A stretch of DNA of 64,000 bases from Rhodanobacter soli (GCF_040548735.1 NZ_JBEPSD010000003.1:496001-560000), one strand, 5' to 3'; positions 18,510 to 28,485 are shown, numbered from the stretch's first letter. Notes: generated by a model from the letters alone, not told the origin. Program-made: numbers and translations.

Positions 18510-19276
18510 CGGCGCTGGACCTGGCGCAGTTGCCGCTGTGGCTTGGCAGCCTGTTCTGGGCGATCGGCAGGGTGAGCGGGCTGTGCCTGGTGGCGCCGGT
18601 GTTCAGTGCGACGGTGGTTTCGGCGCGTATCCGCATCGGCGTGGTGGTGGTGCTGTCGCTGGTGCTGGCACCGCTGGCGCCGGTGACGATCGACCCGCTC
18701 AGCGGCGACGGCGTGGCGACGATGGCCGGGCAAGTGCTGATCGGCGCGGCGGTGGGGTTCGTGCTGAAGCTGGTGTTCGAGGCGGTGTCGTTCGGCGGCG
18801 AGCTGGTGGGGCAGAGCATGAGCCTGGGTTTTGCCGAGGTGGTCAATCCGCAGGCCGGCGGCAGTTCGAATGTGCTGAGCCAGTTCTACCTGCTGCTGGT
18901 GACCTTGCTGTTCCTCGCGATGGACGGCCATTTGCGCCTCATCGCGCTGCTTGCCGACAGCTTCCACAGCCTGCCGCCGGGTGTGCCGGCGATCAACGCC
19001 AACGGCCTGCACGCGGTGGTCGGCTTCGCGGCGGAGCTGTTTGCCGGCGCCGTGCGCGTTGCCTTGCCGGCGATGACCTCGCTGCTGGTGGTGAACATCG
19101 GCTTTGCCGCGATCAGCCGCGCGGCGCCATCGATGAACCTGTTTGCGGTGGGCTTCCCGATCACCGTGTCGCTGGGCTTCATCGCCTTGTGGCTGGCGCT
19201 GCGCAGCCTGCCGGGCGCCTTCGAGGCGTTGCAGGATGACGCCTGGTCGCTGATGCGCCAGTTGCTGGGGGGCTGA
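18506..19276 (+). CDS. fliR: Flagellar export gate protein FliR
   Basis: 256 residues with about six transmembrane helices. FliR completes the FliP5Q4R1 gate. Family features include the N-terminal WLGSLFWAIGRVSGLCLVAP, the middle GELVGQSMSLGFAEVVNPQA and the C-terminal LALRSLPGAFEALQDDAW. ATG 18506 lies in an ATGA overlap with fliQ. flhB follows after 5 bp. Confidence 0.96.
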   Translation: MTALDLAQLPLWLGSLFWAIGRVSGLCLVAPVFSATVVSARIRIGVVVVLSLVLAPLAPVTIDPLSGDGVATMAGQVLIGAAVGFVLKLVFEAVSFGGELVGQSMSLGFAEVVNPQAGGSSNVLSQFYLLLVTLLFLAMDGHLRLIALLADSFHSLPPGVPAINANGLHAVVGFAAELFAGAVRVALPAMTSLLVVNIGFAAISRAAPSMNLFAVGFPITVSLGFIALWLALRSLPGAFEALQDDAWSLMRQLLGG

Positions 19277-19281
19277 CTGCG

Positions 19282-20418
19282 ATGTCCGACGACAGCGACC
19301 AGGAAAAAACCGAACAACCTACCGAAAAGAAGCAGCGCGAATCCCGCGAGAAGGGTGAGGTTCCGCGATCACGCGACCTGTCCGGCGCGATGGTGGTGCT
19401 GGCTGGCGTGGCCGCGTTGATGAACAGCGGCGAGAGCGCGTTCCTGCATGCCCGGCAGATCTTCTCGCTGGGCCTGGGCTATTCGCGCGAGGCGCTGTTC
19501 ACCGATGCGCTGCCGGGGCGCGCGCTGCACGCGGCGATGCACGAGGCGCTCATGCTGTTCGCGCCGGTGGCGGTGGCGACGATGCTGGCCACCCTGGCCG
19601 CGCCGCTGCTGCTGGGCGGGCTGAATTTCAGCGCGCAGGCGCTGCAGCCGAAGTTCGAGCGGCTCGATCCGATCAAGGGGCTGGGCAAGATTTTCGCGAT
19701 GCGCGGTCTGGTCGAGCTGGGCAAGGCGCTGCTGAAGTTGCTGTTCATCGGTGCGGTGCTTGGCCTGCTGCTGCGGCACTGGCAGGGCGAGTTGCAGGCC
19801 ACCGGCCGCGGCTCGGTCATGGCCGGGATAGCGCAGTCGATCGGCCTGCTCGGCCGCGCCGCGCTGTGGTTCGGCTCGATGCTGGCGCTGATCGGTGGCA
19901 TCGACGCCCTCTACCAGAAATTCGACCACGCCAAGAACCTGCGCATGACCAAGCAGGAGATCAAGGACGAGATGAAGGAAAGCGAAGGCAACCCCGAGAT
20001 GAAGGGGCGCATTAGGCAGGTGCAGCAGGCGCAGGCGCGCCGGCGAATGATGGAGGAACTGCCCCAGGCCGACGTGGTGGTGGTCAACCCAACCCACTTT
20101 GCTGTGGCCCTGCGCTACGACGACGGCCGCATGGGCGCGCCGCGGGTGATCGCCAAGGGCGTCGACGTGCTGGCTCAGCAGATCCGCCTGGTGGCGGGCT
20201 CGCATCGCATCCCCCTGGTCGAGGCGCCGCCGTTGGCACGCGCCTTGTATGCAACGACTGAACTGGGTCGGGAAATTCCCGCCGCACTGTATGTGGCGGT
20301 GGCCCAGGTCCTGGCCTACGTCTACCAGCTGAAGCAAGCCGCGGCGCAGGGCGAGACACCACCGGCAGCGCCAACCCCTGAGGTCGATCCCGACCTGATG
20401 GGGCCTTACCGCGAATAA
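19282..20418 (+). CDS. flhB: Flagellar export switch protein FlhB
   Basis: 378 residues. FlhB regulates substrate specificity and cleaves itself. It has an N-terminal basic segment (EKTEQPTEKKQRESREKGEV), four transmembrane helices, and the autocleavage motif NPTH at residues 269-272 in VVVVNPTHFAVALRYD. The C-terminal FlhBC domain runs to about 350, followed by a Pro-rich tail. Everything needed for cleavage is intact. A separate short FlhBC-like protein is encoded at 31153-31407. Confidence 0.97.
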   Translation: MSDDSDQEKTEQPTEKKQRESREKGEVPRSRDLSGAMVVLAGVAALMNSGESAFLHARQIFSLGLGYSREALFTDALPGRALHAAMHEALMLFAPVAVATMLATLAAPLLLGGLNFSAQALQPKFERLDPIKGLGKIFAMRGLVELGKALLKLLFIGAVLGLLLRHWQGELQATGRGSVMAGIAQSIGLLGRAALWFGSMLALIGGIDALYQKFDHAKNLRMTKQEIKDEMKESEGNPEMKGRIRQVQQAQARRRMMEELPQADVVVVNPTHFAVALRYDDGRMGAPRVIAKGVDVLAQQIRLVAGSHRIPLVEAPPLARALYATTELGREIPAALYVAVAQVLAYVYQLKQAAAQGETPPAAPTPEVDPDLMGPYRE

Positions 20419-20433
20419 CGACGAGTCAAATCC

Positions 20434-22527
20434 ATGACGGGTGCAGACGTACTGGGCAACTTCAAACACCTGGCGCGACGTGGCGTTGGCGCACCGGTGA
20501 TGATGCTGGTGATGCTGGCGATGCTGATGTTGCCGCTGCCGCCGTTCCTGCTCGACATGCTGTTCAGCTTCAACATCGCGCTGTCGCTGGTGATCCTGCT
20601 GGCGGTGGTCTACGTGATGCGCCCGTTGGAGTTCGCCGCGTTCCCCACCGTGGTGCTGATGGCCACCCTGCTGCGCCTCGCGCTGAACATCGCCTCCACC
20701 CGCGTCGTGCTGCTGCACGGCCATGACGGCCCCGGCGCCGCGGGCAAGGTGATCGAGGCGTTCGGCGAATTCGTCATCGGCGGCAATTTCGCGGTCGGCC
20801 TGGTGGTGTTCGCGATCATCACCATCATCAACTTCGTGGTGGTCACCAAGGGCGCCACCCGCGTGTCGGAAGTGACCGCGCGGTTCACCCTGGATGCGAT
20901 GCCCGGCAAGCAGATGGCGATTGACGCCGACCTCAACGCCGGCCTGCTGACCCAGGAGCAGGCGCGCGAGCGGCGCCAGGAAGTGCGCGAGGAAGCGGAC
21001 TTCTACGGCTCGATGGACGGCGCCTCGAAATTCGTGCGCGGCGATGCCACCGCCGGCATCCTGATCCTGATCATCAACATCGTCGGCGGCTTCTTCGTCG
21101 GCGTGATGCAGCACGGCCTGTCCGCCGGCGAAGCGGCCAAGACCTATACCCTGCTGACCATCGGCGACGGCCTGGTGGCGCAGGTGCCGGCGCTGATGCT
21201 GTCGGTGGCCGCGGCGATCATCGTGACCCGCGTGTCGAAGTCGCAGGACATGGGCAAGCAGGTGATCGGCCAGGTGTTCGGCCAGCCGCGTGCGCTCGGC
21301 GTGGCGGCAGTGGTGCTGATCGTGATGGGGGTGATCCCCGGCATGCCGAACGTGGCGTTCCTGCTGCTGGGCGCCAGCTGCGGCGGCGCGGCGTGGATGC
21401 TGCTCAAGCGCGAGCGCGATACCCGCGCCAAACTGGCGGAGTCGATCGCCGAGAAACCGGTCGCCACTACGCCGACCGAGCGCCTGGAGCTGGGCTGGGA
21501 GGACGTGGCCAGCGTCGATCCGCTGGGTCTGGAAGTGGGCTACCGGCTGATCCCGCTGGTCGACGTGCACCAGGGCGGCGAGCTGATGGGACGGATCAAG
21601 TCGGTGCGCCGCAAGCTGTCGCAGGAACTGGGCTTCCTGGTGCCGGCGGTGCACATCCGCGACAACCTCGACCTGGGCCCGAACACCTACCGGATCACCC
21701 TGATGGGCGTGCCGATGGGCGAGGCCGAGGTGCACAACGAGCGCCTGATGGCGATCAACCCGGGCCAGGTCCACGGCACCCTGCAGGGCATTGCCACGCA
21801 GGACCCGGCGTTCGGGCTGGAGGCGGTGTGGATCGAAAGCGGCCAGCGCGAGCTGGCGCAGAGTTACGGCTACACCGTGGTCGACCCGGCCACGGTGATC
21901 GCCACGCACCTGTCGCACATCCTGCAGGGCCACGCGCACGAGCTGCTCAGCCACCAGGACGTGCAGCAATTGCTGGACCGGCTCGCCGCCACGGCGCCGA
22001 AGCTGGTCGAGGACCTGGTACCCAAGCGGCTGTCGCTCGGCGTGGTGGTCAAGGTGCTGCAGAACCTGCTGGCCGAGCGGGTGCCGATCCGCAACATGCG
22101 CAGCATCGTCGAATCCTTGGCGGAGCACGCCGGGCAGAGTCAGGATCCCGGCGTTCTGACCGCCGCCGTACGCGTCGCGCTGGGCCGGCAGATCGTGCAG
22201 GAGATCACCGGGCTGGGTACCGAGGTGCCGGTGATCACGCTGGCGCCCGAGCTCGAACAGATCCTGCTGGGCTCGCTGTCCGGCGGCGGTGGCGTGGCCG
22301 GCGCTGCGGTGGAACCGGGCTTGGCCGACCGTCTGCAACAGAGCGTGGCCGAGGCTGCGCGCCGGCAGGAATTGAGCGGGGAACCGGCGGTGCTGCTGGT
22401 CGCGCCGCTGCTGCGGCCATGGCTCGCACGCTTCACCCGCCACGTGGCACAGAACCTGCACGTACTCGCTTACAACGAAGTGCCCGACAACCGTCGGGTG
22501 CGACTGGTACAGGCATTGGGTCGATGA
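20434..22527 (+). CDS. flhA: Flagellar export gate protein FlhA
   Basis: 697 residues, normal for FlhA. FlhA converts proton-motive force into export and docks chaperone-substrate complexes. The N-terminal half has about eight transmembrane helices with the FHIPEP signature region (RLALNIASTRVVLLHGHDGP; IVTKG-type loop VVTKGATRVSEVTARFTLDA). The C-terminal cytoplasmic domain forms the nonameric ring. It lies 15 bp after flhB and 22 bp before flhF. Confidence 0.97.
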   Translation: MTGADVLGNFKHLARRGVGAPVMMLVMLAMLMLPLPPFLLDMLFSFNIALSLVILLAVVYVMRPLEFAAFPTVVLMATLLRLALNIASTRVVLLHGHDGPGAAGKVIEAFGEFVIGGNFAVGLVVFAIITIINFVVVTKGATRVSEVTARFTLDAMPGKQMAIDADLNAGLLTQEQARERRQEVREEADFYGSMDGASKFVRGDATAGILILIINIVGGFFVGVMQHGLSAGEAAKTYTLLTIGDGLVAQVPALMLSVAAAIIVTRVSKSQDMGKQVIGQVFGQPRALGVAAVVLIVMGVIPGMPNVAFLLLGASCGGAAWMLLKRERDTRAKLAESIAEKPVATTPTERLELGWEDVASVDPLGLEVGYRLIPLVDVHQGGELMGRIKSVRRKLSQELGFLVPAVHIRDNLDLGPNTYRITLMGVPMGEAEVHNERLMAINPGQVHGTLQGIATQDPAFGLEAVWIESGQRELAQSYGYTVVDPATVIATHLSHILQGHAHELLSHQDVQQLLDRLAATAPKLVEDLVPKRLSLGVVVKVLQNLLAERVPIRNMRSIVESLAEHAGQSQDPGVLTAAVRVALGRQIVQEITGLGTEVPVITLAPELEQILLGSLSGGGGVAGAAVEPGLADRLQQSVAEAARRQELSGEPAVLLVAPLLRPWLARFTRHVAQNLHVLAYNEVPDNRRVRLVQALGR

Positions 22528-22549
22528 AAAGCCCCGCGCGGAGCAAGCA

Positions 22550-23818
22550 ATGAAGATCAAACGTTTCGTGGCGCCGGACATGCGCCAGGCGATGCGCGAG
22601 GTGCGCGAGGAGCAGGGGCCGGAAGCGGTGATCCTGTCCACGCGCCGGCTGGATGAAGGCATCGAGGTGGTTGCCGCGATCGACTACGACGAATCGCTGG
22701 TGCGCGAGGCGGCCCGGCACGGCGCACCGCTTGCGGCGGCGCTCGTCGAAGCGGAGGCGGCATCGAAACCGCGCGTCGCGGAGACGGCGCCCGCCGCGCT
22801 CCTGGCGCGCCCGCCCGTCGCCGTGGCCGTGCCGCCGCCGTTGTCCCCGGCGAACGACATGCCGGCGATGCGTCCGCTGGTGGAACAGGCCGCGCAGGAC
22901 ACAGCGCAGATGCGCAGCGAACTGGGCAGCCTGCGCGAGATGCTGGAAATGCAGTTGTCCAGCCTGGCCTGGAACGACATGGAGCGGCGTCAGCCGCTGC
23001 GCGCGCGGGTGCTGCGCGAGATGACGCGGCTGGGCATCGAAGCCGACGTGGCGCGGGCGCTGGTGGCCGAGCTGCCCGACCAGATCAGTGCCGAACAGGC
23101 GCGCTACCTGCCGCTGGGCATGCTCAGCCGCAGCCTGACGGTGAGCGGCCGCGACCTGTGCGGCGACGACAGCGGGGTCATCGCGCTGGTGGGGCCGACC
23201 GGCGTGGGCAAGACCACCACCATCGCCAAGCTGGCGGCCCGCGCGGTCATGCGCCATGGCGCCGACCGGGTGGCGCTGGTCAGCACCGATCACTACCGCA
23301 TCGGTGCCGCCGCGCAGCTGGAACATTACGGCCGGCTGCTCGGCGCGCGGGTCTATCCGGCCTACGACGCGGCAAGCCTGCGCAAGGTGCTGGAGATGTT
23401 GCGCGGCAGCCATACCGTGCTGATCGATACCGCCGGCGTCGCCGGCAGTGATCCGCGGCTCACCCAGCAACTGGAAATTCTGGCCGATGCCAGCGGCCTG
23501 CGTGCCTGCCTGGTATTGGCGGCGAACGCGCAGTCGCAGGCGCTGGACGAAGCGGTGCGCGCGTACCTGCCGCTGAAGCCGCACGCCTGCATCCTGACCA
23601 AGCTGGACGAAGCCCCGGCGCTGGGCGGCGCGTTGTCGGTGCTGATCCGCCACCGGCTGCCGCTGGACTACACCACCGACGGCCAGCGCGTGCCCGAGGA
23701 CATCGCCACGGCGGATGCGCGCGTGCTGGTATGCCGCGCCGCGCAGTCGCTGAAAAGCCAGATACCTGACGACGGCCTGATGGCCGAGCGCTTCGGCTTC
23801 GCGGTGGCAAGCGCATGA
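22550..23818 (+). CDS. flhF: Flagellar polar-localisation GTPase FlhF
   Basis: 422 residues. SRP-family GTPase that places the flagellum at the pole. Order: basic N-terminal B domain, Ala/Pro-rich linker, N domain helices, then the G domain with P-loop GPTGVGKTT (215-223), the STDHYRIGAAAQL motif, DTAGV and the TKLDEAPALGG segment. It overlaps flhG by 4 bp. The pair FlhF/FlhG implies polar, number-controlled flagella. Confidence 0.96.
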   Translation: MKIKRFVAPDMRQAMREVREEQGPEAVILSTRRLDEGIEVVAAIDYDESLVREAARHGAPLAAALVEAEAASKPRVAETAPAALLARPPVAVAVPPPLSPANDMPAMRPLVEQAAQDTAQMRSELGSLREMLEMQLSSLAWNDMERRQPLRARVLREMTRLGIEADVARALVAELPDQISAEQARYLPLGMLSRSLTVSGRDLCGDDSGVIALVGPTGVGKTTTIAKLAARAVMRHGADRVALVSTDHYRIGAAAQLEHYGRLLGARVYPAYDAASLRKVLEMLRGSHTVLIDTAGVAGSDPRLTQQLEILADASGLRACLVLAANAQSQALDEAVRAYLPLKPHACILTKLDEAPALGGALSVLIRHRLPLDYTTDGQRVPEDIATADARVLVCRAAQSLKSQIPDDGLMAERFGFAVASA

Positions 23819-24768
23819 GTGGAGTATTGGCAATGGACCAGGCTTTCGGGCTGAAGCAGATGTTGTCGGCCATGAGCAGCCGGCCCGCGGCGGACGTGCC
23901 GTCCGCCCACCAGGCCAGCAGCCTGCTGGCCGCCGCACCTGCCACCCGCCGGCATTGCCGCACCATCGCCGTGGCCGGCGGCAAGGGCGGCGTCGGCAAG
24001 AGCACGGTGGCGGTGAACCTGGGCATGTCGCTGTCGATGGCCGGACATGACGTGGTGCTGCTGGATGCCGACATGGGTCTGGCCAACGTCGACGTGATGC
24101 TGGGCCTCACGCCGTCGCGCCACGTGGGTCACCTGCTTGACGGCGAGTGCACGTTGGAAGAATTGATGCTGCCCGCGCCGCGCGGCCTGCGGGTAGTGCC
24201 GGCCGGTTCCGGCGCGCGCCGGCTGGCGCAGCTGGACAACGGCGAGCACGCGGCGATCATCCGCGCGTTCGACGAACTGGTGCAGCCGCCCGAATACCTG
24301 CTGGTGGATACCGCCGCCGGCCTCTCGGACAACGTGACGATGTTCGCCGCGGCCGCCGCCGAGGTGATCGTGGTGGTGTGCGACGAACCGGCGTCGCTGA
24401 CCGATGCCTACGGCCTGACCAAGGTGCTCAGCCGCGATTTCGGCGTGCGGCGCATCCGCATGGTCGCCAACATGGTGCGCAACGAGGGCGACGCGCGGGC
24501 GTTGCATCAGAAGCTGGCGCGGGTCAGCGACCGTTTCCTTGACGTGGTGATCGAGTTCGGCGGCTGGGTGCCGCACGACGAGCGCCTGCGCCAGGCCATT
24601 CGCCGACAGTGCGCGGTCGTCGACCTGTGGCCGTCGAGTCATTCCGCGCTGGCATTCAAGCAATTGGCGGGTGCGGTCGATAAGTGGGTGGAGCCCGACC
24701 GCGCGGGTCTCGACCGGATTGCTTTTTTTGGTGGCCGGACAACACCGGTGGGTGGGGTGCCGAGATGA
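23815..24768 (+). CDS. flhG: Flagellar number regulator FlhG/FleN (MinD-like ATPase)
   Basis: 317 residues. FlhG (FleN) limits flagellar number, antagonising FlhF and, in Pseudomonas, FleQ. The deviant Walker A is GGKGGVGKST (55-64) with signature lysine K57, followed by LLDADMGLANVDVMLGL and a DTAAGLSDNV switch. The N-terminal extension (FGLKQMLSAM) resembles the FlhF-activating DQAxxLR segment, which supports Met7 (MDQAFGLKQM) as conserved; the annotated ATG overlaps flhF by 4 bp. It also overlaps fliA by 4 bp. Confidence 0.95.
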   Translation: MSGVLAMDQAFGLKQMLSAMSSRPAADVPSAHQASSLLAAAPATRRHCRTIAVAGGKGGVGKSTVAVNLGMSLSMAGHDVVLLDADMGLANVDVMLGLTPSRHVGHLLDGECTLEELMLPAPRGLRVVPAGSGARRLAQLDNGEHAAIIRAFDELVQPPEYLLVDTAAGLSDNVTMFAAAAAEVIVVVCDEPASLTDAYGLTKVLSRDFGVRRIRMVANMVRNEGDARALHQKLARVSDRFLDVVIEFGGWVPHDERLRQAIRRQCAVVDLWPSSHSALAFKQLAGAVDKWVEPDRAGLDRIAFFGGRTTPVGGVPR

Positions 24769-25493
24769 GCGTGGCTTCGGAATATCTGCAACTTTCCCGC
24801 GAGAGTGCCGACGAACTGGTGCGTCGGCACGCGCCGTTGGTCCGGAGGATCGCCTATCACCTGATGGGGCGATTGCCGGCCAGTGTCGACGTGGGCGACC
24901 TGATCCAGGCAGGAATGATCGGTTTGCTGGAGGCGGCACGTCACTTCGCCCTCGATCGCGGGGCCAGCTTCGAGACGTATGCGGGCATCCGCATTCGTGG
25001 CGCCATGCTGGACGAATTGCGCCGCACCGACTGGACCCCGCGTTCGGTGCATCGCAAGACCCGCGAAGTGGCCGAGGTGATCCGCCAGATCGAGACCGAG
25101 ACCGGCGCCGAGGCCGACGACGCCGAAGTCATGCGTCGGCTGGGCATCAGCGCGGAGGAGTACCACCAGGTGCTCGCCGACGCGGCCTGCGTGCGCCTGC
25201 TCAGCCTCACCGCGTCAGATGACGGCGAGGAAAGCACGGTGCTCGACGTGGTCGACGAAGGCAGCCTGGGGCCATCGGAGAACATCGAGCGCGACGGCAT
25301 GCGCGAGGCGCTGGCCGAGGCGATCGGCGGCCTGCCCGAGCGCGAGCAGATGGTGATGTCGCTGTATTACGAACAGGAATTGAACCTCAAGGAGATCGGC
25401 GCCGTGCTCGGCGTGAGCGAGTCGCGCGTCTGCCAGATCCATGGACAGGCGGTCATCCGGCTTCGCGCACGGCTCACCGGCTGGCGCAGTTGA
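24765..25493 (+). CDS. fliA: Flagellar sigma factor FliA (sigma-28)
   Basis: 242 residues. It directs RNA polymerase to late flagellar and chemotaxis promoters. Regions 2.1-2.4 contain DLIQAGMIGLLEAARHF and FETYAGIRIRGAMLDELRRT; region 3 contains the DWTPRSVHRKTREV segment; region 4 ends with the helix-turn-helix NLKEIGAVLGVSESRVCQIH. Start at ATG 24765, in an ATGA overlap with flhG. Likely targets in the window are the sites at 1025 and 32682. No FlgM is encoded in the window. Confidence 0.96.
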   Translation: MSVASEYLQLSRESADELVRRHAPLVRRIAYHLMGRLPASVDVGDLIQAGMIGLLEAARHFALDRGASFETYAGIRIRGAMLDELRRTDWTPRSVHRKTREVAEVIRQIETETGAEADDAEVMRRLGISAEEYHQVLADAACVRLLSLTASDDGEESTVLDVVDEGSLGPSENIERDGMREALAEAIGGLPEREQMVMSLYYEQELNLKEIGAVLGVSESRVCQIHGQAVIRLRARLTGWRS

Positions 25494-25555
25494 TCCAGTA
25501 ACCCATTGAATCCCCGCGGCCGGACCTCGGCCTGTACCGCACGTGGAGAAAGCGT

Positions 25556-25963
25556 TTGGACAAGAACATGAAAATCCTGGTGGTGGACGATTTTTCCACC
25601 ATGCGGCGGATCGTCCGCAACCTGCTGGTCGAGCTGGGTTTCAGCAACCCGCTGATCCAGGAGGCCGACGACGGCGAGAACGCGCTGGTGCTGCTGCGCA
25701 GCCAGCCGTTCGACCTGGTGGTGACCGACTGGAACATGCCCAACATGACCGGCATCGACCTGCTGCGCGCGATCCGCGCGGAAGACTCGCTGAAAGGCCT
25801 GCCGGTGCTGATGGTCACGGCCGAGAACAACCGCGACCAGATCATCGCCGCCGCGCAGGCCGGCGTGAACGGCTACATCGTCAAGCCGTTCACCGCGGTC
25901 ACCCTCAAGGAAAAGCTCACCAAGATCTTCGAACGGATCGCCGCCAGCGGAGTCAGCGCATGA
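25556..25963 (+). CDS. cheY: Chemotaxis response regulator CheY (cluster 1)
   Basis: 135 residues. Single receiver domain that, when phosphorylated, binds FliM. Key residues: acidic pair D11/D12, phosphoacceptor D58 (VVTDWNMPN), conserved T88 and K110 (IVKPF). TTG 25556 is chosen as start because GGAG (25545-25548) lies 7 nt upstream and the resulting [20 protein letters not shown] matches related CheY proteins; ATG 25568 would be 19 nt from that site. It overlaps cheZ by 4 bp, the expected pairing of regulator and phosphatase. Confidence 0.95.
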   Translation: MDKNMKILVVDDFSTMRRIVRNLLVELGFSNPLIQEADDGENALVLLRSQPFDLVVTDWNMPNMTGIDLLRAIRAEDSLKGLPVLMVTAENNRDQIIAAAQAGVNGYIVKPFTAVTLKEKLTKIFERIAASGVSA

Positions 25964-26601
25964 ATCTCTCTTCCCCCCTCGCCATCGACGATACGCTGCC
26001 GACCGAACTGCGCGAACTGCTGAACAGTCCCGACGGCCCGGCGTTCGAGCAGGCGCTGGACGTGATGGTGCGCCAGCGCGAACAGCGCCTGTTCCGTGCG
26101 CTCGGCCAGCTGGCCCGCGACCTGCACGACGCGGTGCGCCGGCTCGGCGGCGAACTGACCCAGGAAGGCGTGCCCGGCATCGTGGCCGACGCGCGCCAGC
26201 ATCTGCAGGATGCATTGGAGATGAGCGCGCAGGCCGCGCATCGCAGCCTCGATTTCGCCGAGCGCATGCGGCCCCAGGCCGAATCGCTGACGCGCAATGC
26301 CGGCCAGGTGCTCGAGTGGACGAACGGCAACGATGCCGCCGCCGTACTGGCGCGCGAGGCCGTGGCGTTCGCCGGCAGCTGCCGCGACGGCCTCGCCGAC
26401 ATGGTGCTGGCGCAGTCGTGGCAGGACCTGACCGGACAGCGCATCAAGAAGGTCGCCAGCTTCATCGGCACGGTCGAATCGTCGCTGCTGGAGCTGGTGC
26501 GCCTGACCGGCGCACTGGCCGGCAGCGAGGCGCCGGCCAGCGCGGTCAAGGTGTCCAGCCAGGAAGATGCCGACCGCCTGCTCAGCGAATTCGGGTTTTG
26601 A
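25960..26601 (+). CDS. cheZ: CheY-P phosphatase CheZ
   Basis: 213 residues. It dephosphorylates CheY-P. The long helical hairpin carries the catalytic motif [10 protein letters not shown] with D156 and Q160, equivalent to D143/Q147 of E. coli CheZ. The C-terminal CheY-tethering peptide is intact (DRLLSEFGF at the end). It overlaps cheY by 4 bp, and cheA follows after 13 bp. It is the only complete CheZ in the window. Confidence 0.95.
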   Translation: MNLSSPLAIDDTLPTELRELLNSPDGPAFEQALDVMVRQREQRLFRALGQLARDLHDAVRRLGGELTQEGVPGIVADARQHLQDALEMSAQAAHRSLDFAERMRPQAESLTRNAGQVLEWTNGNDAAAVLAREAVAFAGSCRDGLADMVLAQSWQDLTGQRIKKVASFIGTVESSLLELVRLTGALAGSEAPASAVKVSSQEDADRLLSEFGF

Positions 26602-26614
26602 CGAGAACCTGGGG

Positions 26615-28480
26615 ATGAATGCGGAATTCGACAGCGAGCTGCGCCAGGATTTCCTGGTCGAGGCGGGTGAACTGCTGCAGCGACTGGGCGAGCAGCTGGT
26701 CGGGCTGGAAGCGGCGCCGGGTGATGGCGAACTGCTGAATGCGGTGTTCCGCGCCTTCCACACCGTCAAGGGCGGCGCCGGGTTCCTGGCGCTCGAACCG
26801 ATGGTGTTGCTGTGCCACCACGCCGAGGACCTGCTCAACGAGGCCCGCAACGGCAAGGTGGTACTCGGCGCCATCCACATGGATGCGTTGCTCGAGGCGC
26901 TCGACCTGCTCAACGACATGATGGCGGCGGTGAGCGCCGGGGCGCCGCTGGGCGTGCCGCCGGCGGCGCTGCTGGAATCGCTGTTGCCGGGAACCCGGCC
27001 GGCCCCGGTCGTCGTGCCAGCGGCCGCTCCGGCGCCGTCGGCGGATGGTGGCGCGATCGACGACAGCGAGTTCGAGGCCCTGCTGGACAGCATGTACGGC
27101 AGCGCCGCTCCGGGCACCGTTACGCCGGCACCGTTGCCGGCCACGTCCGCGACGATCGACGACGACGAATTCGAGGCCTTGCTGGACGCCTTGCACGGCA
27201 AGGCCGAGCAGCCGGCCGCGGCAGCCACGATGGCGCCGGCAGCGGTGGCCGAAACGGCTGCGGCGAAACCTGCCGCCGCCGCGGCGACGCATCAGGCGGC
27301 ACCGGTAGAGAACACCGTGCGGGTCGATACCGCGCGCCTGGACGTTCTGGTCAACCATGCCGGCGAACTGGTGCTGGTGCGCAATCGCCTGCTCAGCCTG
27401 GCCGCACGCAACGGCAGCGAGGCCCTGGTCGCTGCGGCCAACGAGCTGGACCGGGTCACCGACGAATTGCAGACCGCCGTCATGGGCATGCGCATGCAGC
27501 CGGTGGGCCGGCTGTTCCAGCGCTTCCCGCGGATCGTGCGCGACCTGGCACGCCAGCTCGGCAAGGAAGTGGAGCTGGTGCTGGAAGGCGAGGGCACCGA
27601 CCTCGATCGCAGCCTGGTCGAGGCGCTGGCCGATCCGCTGATCCACCTGCTGCGCAACGCGCTCGATCACGGCGTGGAGATGCCTGGCGAGCGCGAGCTT
27701 GCGGGCAAGCCGCGCAAGGGTCGGGTATGCCTGTCGGCCAGCCAGCGCGGCGAGCGCATCGTGATCGCGGTGAGCGACGACGGCCGCGGCATGGACCCGG
27801 ACATCCTGCGCCGCAAGGCGGTGGAGAAAGGGGTGATCGATGCCGTGCAGGCCTCGCGGCTGAGCGAAGGCGAATGCTACGAATTGATCTTCCGCCCCGG
27901 CTTCAGCACCGCCGCGGCGGTTTCCGACATCTCCGGCCGCGGGGTCGGCATGGACGTGGTGAAGACGCGCGTGGCCGAGCTCGGCGGCACCTTGCAGGTG
28001 CACTCGAGCCTGGGTGGTGGCAGCGAGCTGGAACTGACCGTGCCGCTGACCCTGGCGGTGTTGCGCGTGCTGATGGTGCGCGTGGACATGCGCCTGCTCG
28101 CGCTGCCGATGTGCAACGTGGAGGAGGTGTTCGAACTCGACGACGGCCAGGACTCCCTGCTGGACGGCCGCCTGGTCGCCCGGCACCGCGGCCGCGCCCT
28201 GCCGCTGGTCAACCTGGTCGGCTGGGCCGGCGCGGTGGCGGCCGCCGGCCGCCACGTGGCGGTGCTGCACATCGGCCACCAGCGGCTGGGCTGCCTGGTG
28301 CATGAGGTGCTCGGTCGCGAGGACGTCATCGTCAAGCCGCTCGGTCCCCTGTTCGACGGCGTGCCTGGCATCGCCGGGGCCACCGTCACCGGCGATGGCC
28401 GGCTGGCGCTGGTGATGGACCTGGCCGGCCTGGCCAGCGATGCCGGGCAACTTTCCACTTCACTGCAACTGACCGGCTGA
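26615..28480 (+). CDS. cheA: Chemotaxis histidine kinase CheA (cluster 1)
   Basis: 621 residues. The P1 HPt domain has phosphoacceptor H49 (AFHTVKGGAG). A Pro/Ala-rich linker carries two near-identical acidic motifs, IDDSEFEALLDSMYGS (148-163) and IDDDEFEALLDALHGK (181-196). Then come P3 dimerisation (about 232-300), P4 kinase with LLRNALDHG, DDGRGM and GRGVGMD boxes, and the P5 CheW-like domain. A separate P2 CheY-binding domain is not obvious; the motif repeats occupy its place. ATG 26615 is the usable start, although its Shine-Dalgarno is poor. Confidence 0.95.
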   Translation: MNAEFDSELRQDFLVEAGELLQRLGEQLVGLEAAPGDGELLNAVFRAFHTVKGGAGFLALEPMVLLCHHAEDLLNEARNGKVVLGAIHMDALLEALDLLNDMMAAVSAGAPLGVPPAALLESLLPGTRPAPVVVPAAAPAPSADGGAIDDSEFEALLDSMYGSAAPGTVTPAPLPATSATIDDDEFEALLDALHGKAEQPAAAATMAPAAVAETAAAKPAAAAATHQAAPVENTVRVDTARLDVLVNHAGELVLVRNRLLSLAARNGSEALVAAANELDRVTDELQTAVMGMRMQPVGRLFQRFPRIVRDLARQLGKEVELVLEGEGTDLDRSLVEALADPLIHLLRNALDHGVEMPGERELAGKPRKGRVCLSASQRGERIVIAVSDDGRGMDPDILRRKAVEKGVIDAVQASRLSEGECYELIFRPGFSTAAAVSDISGRGVGMDVVKTRVAELGGTLQVHSSLGGGSELELTVPLTLAVLRVLMVRVDMRLLALPMCNVEEVFELDDGQDSLLDGRLVARHRGRALPLVNLVGWAGAVAAAGRHVAVLHIGHQRLGCLVHEVLGREDVIVKPLGPLFDGVPGIAGATVTGDGRLALVMDLAGLASDAGQLSTSLQLTG

Positions 28481-28485
28481 CCGCC

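Noticed and set aside
19369-22662. 1097-codon open frame on the minus strand opposite flhB and flhA
   Set aside because: Same artefact: His/Gln/Arg-rich translation, fully antisense to flhB and flhA, no recognisable start site or domain.
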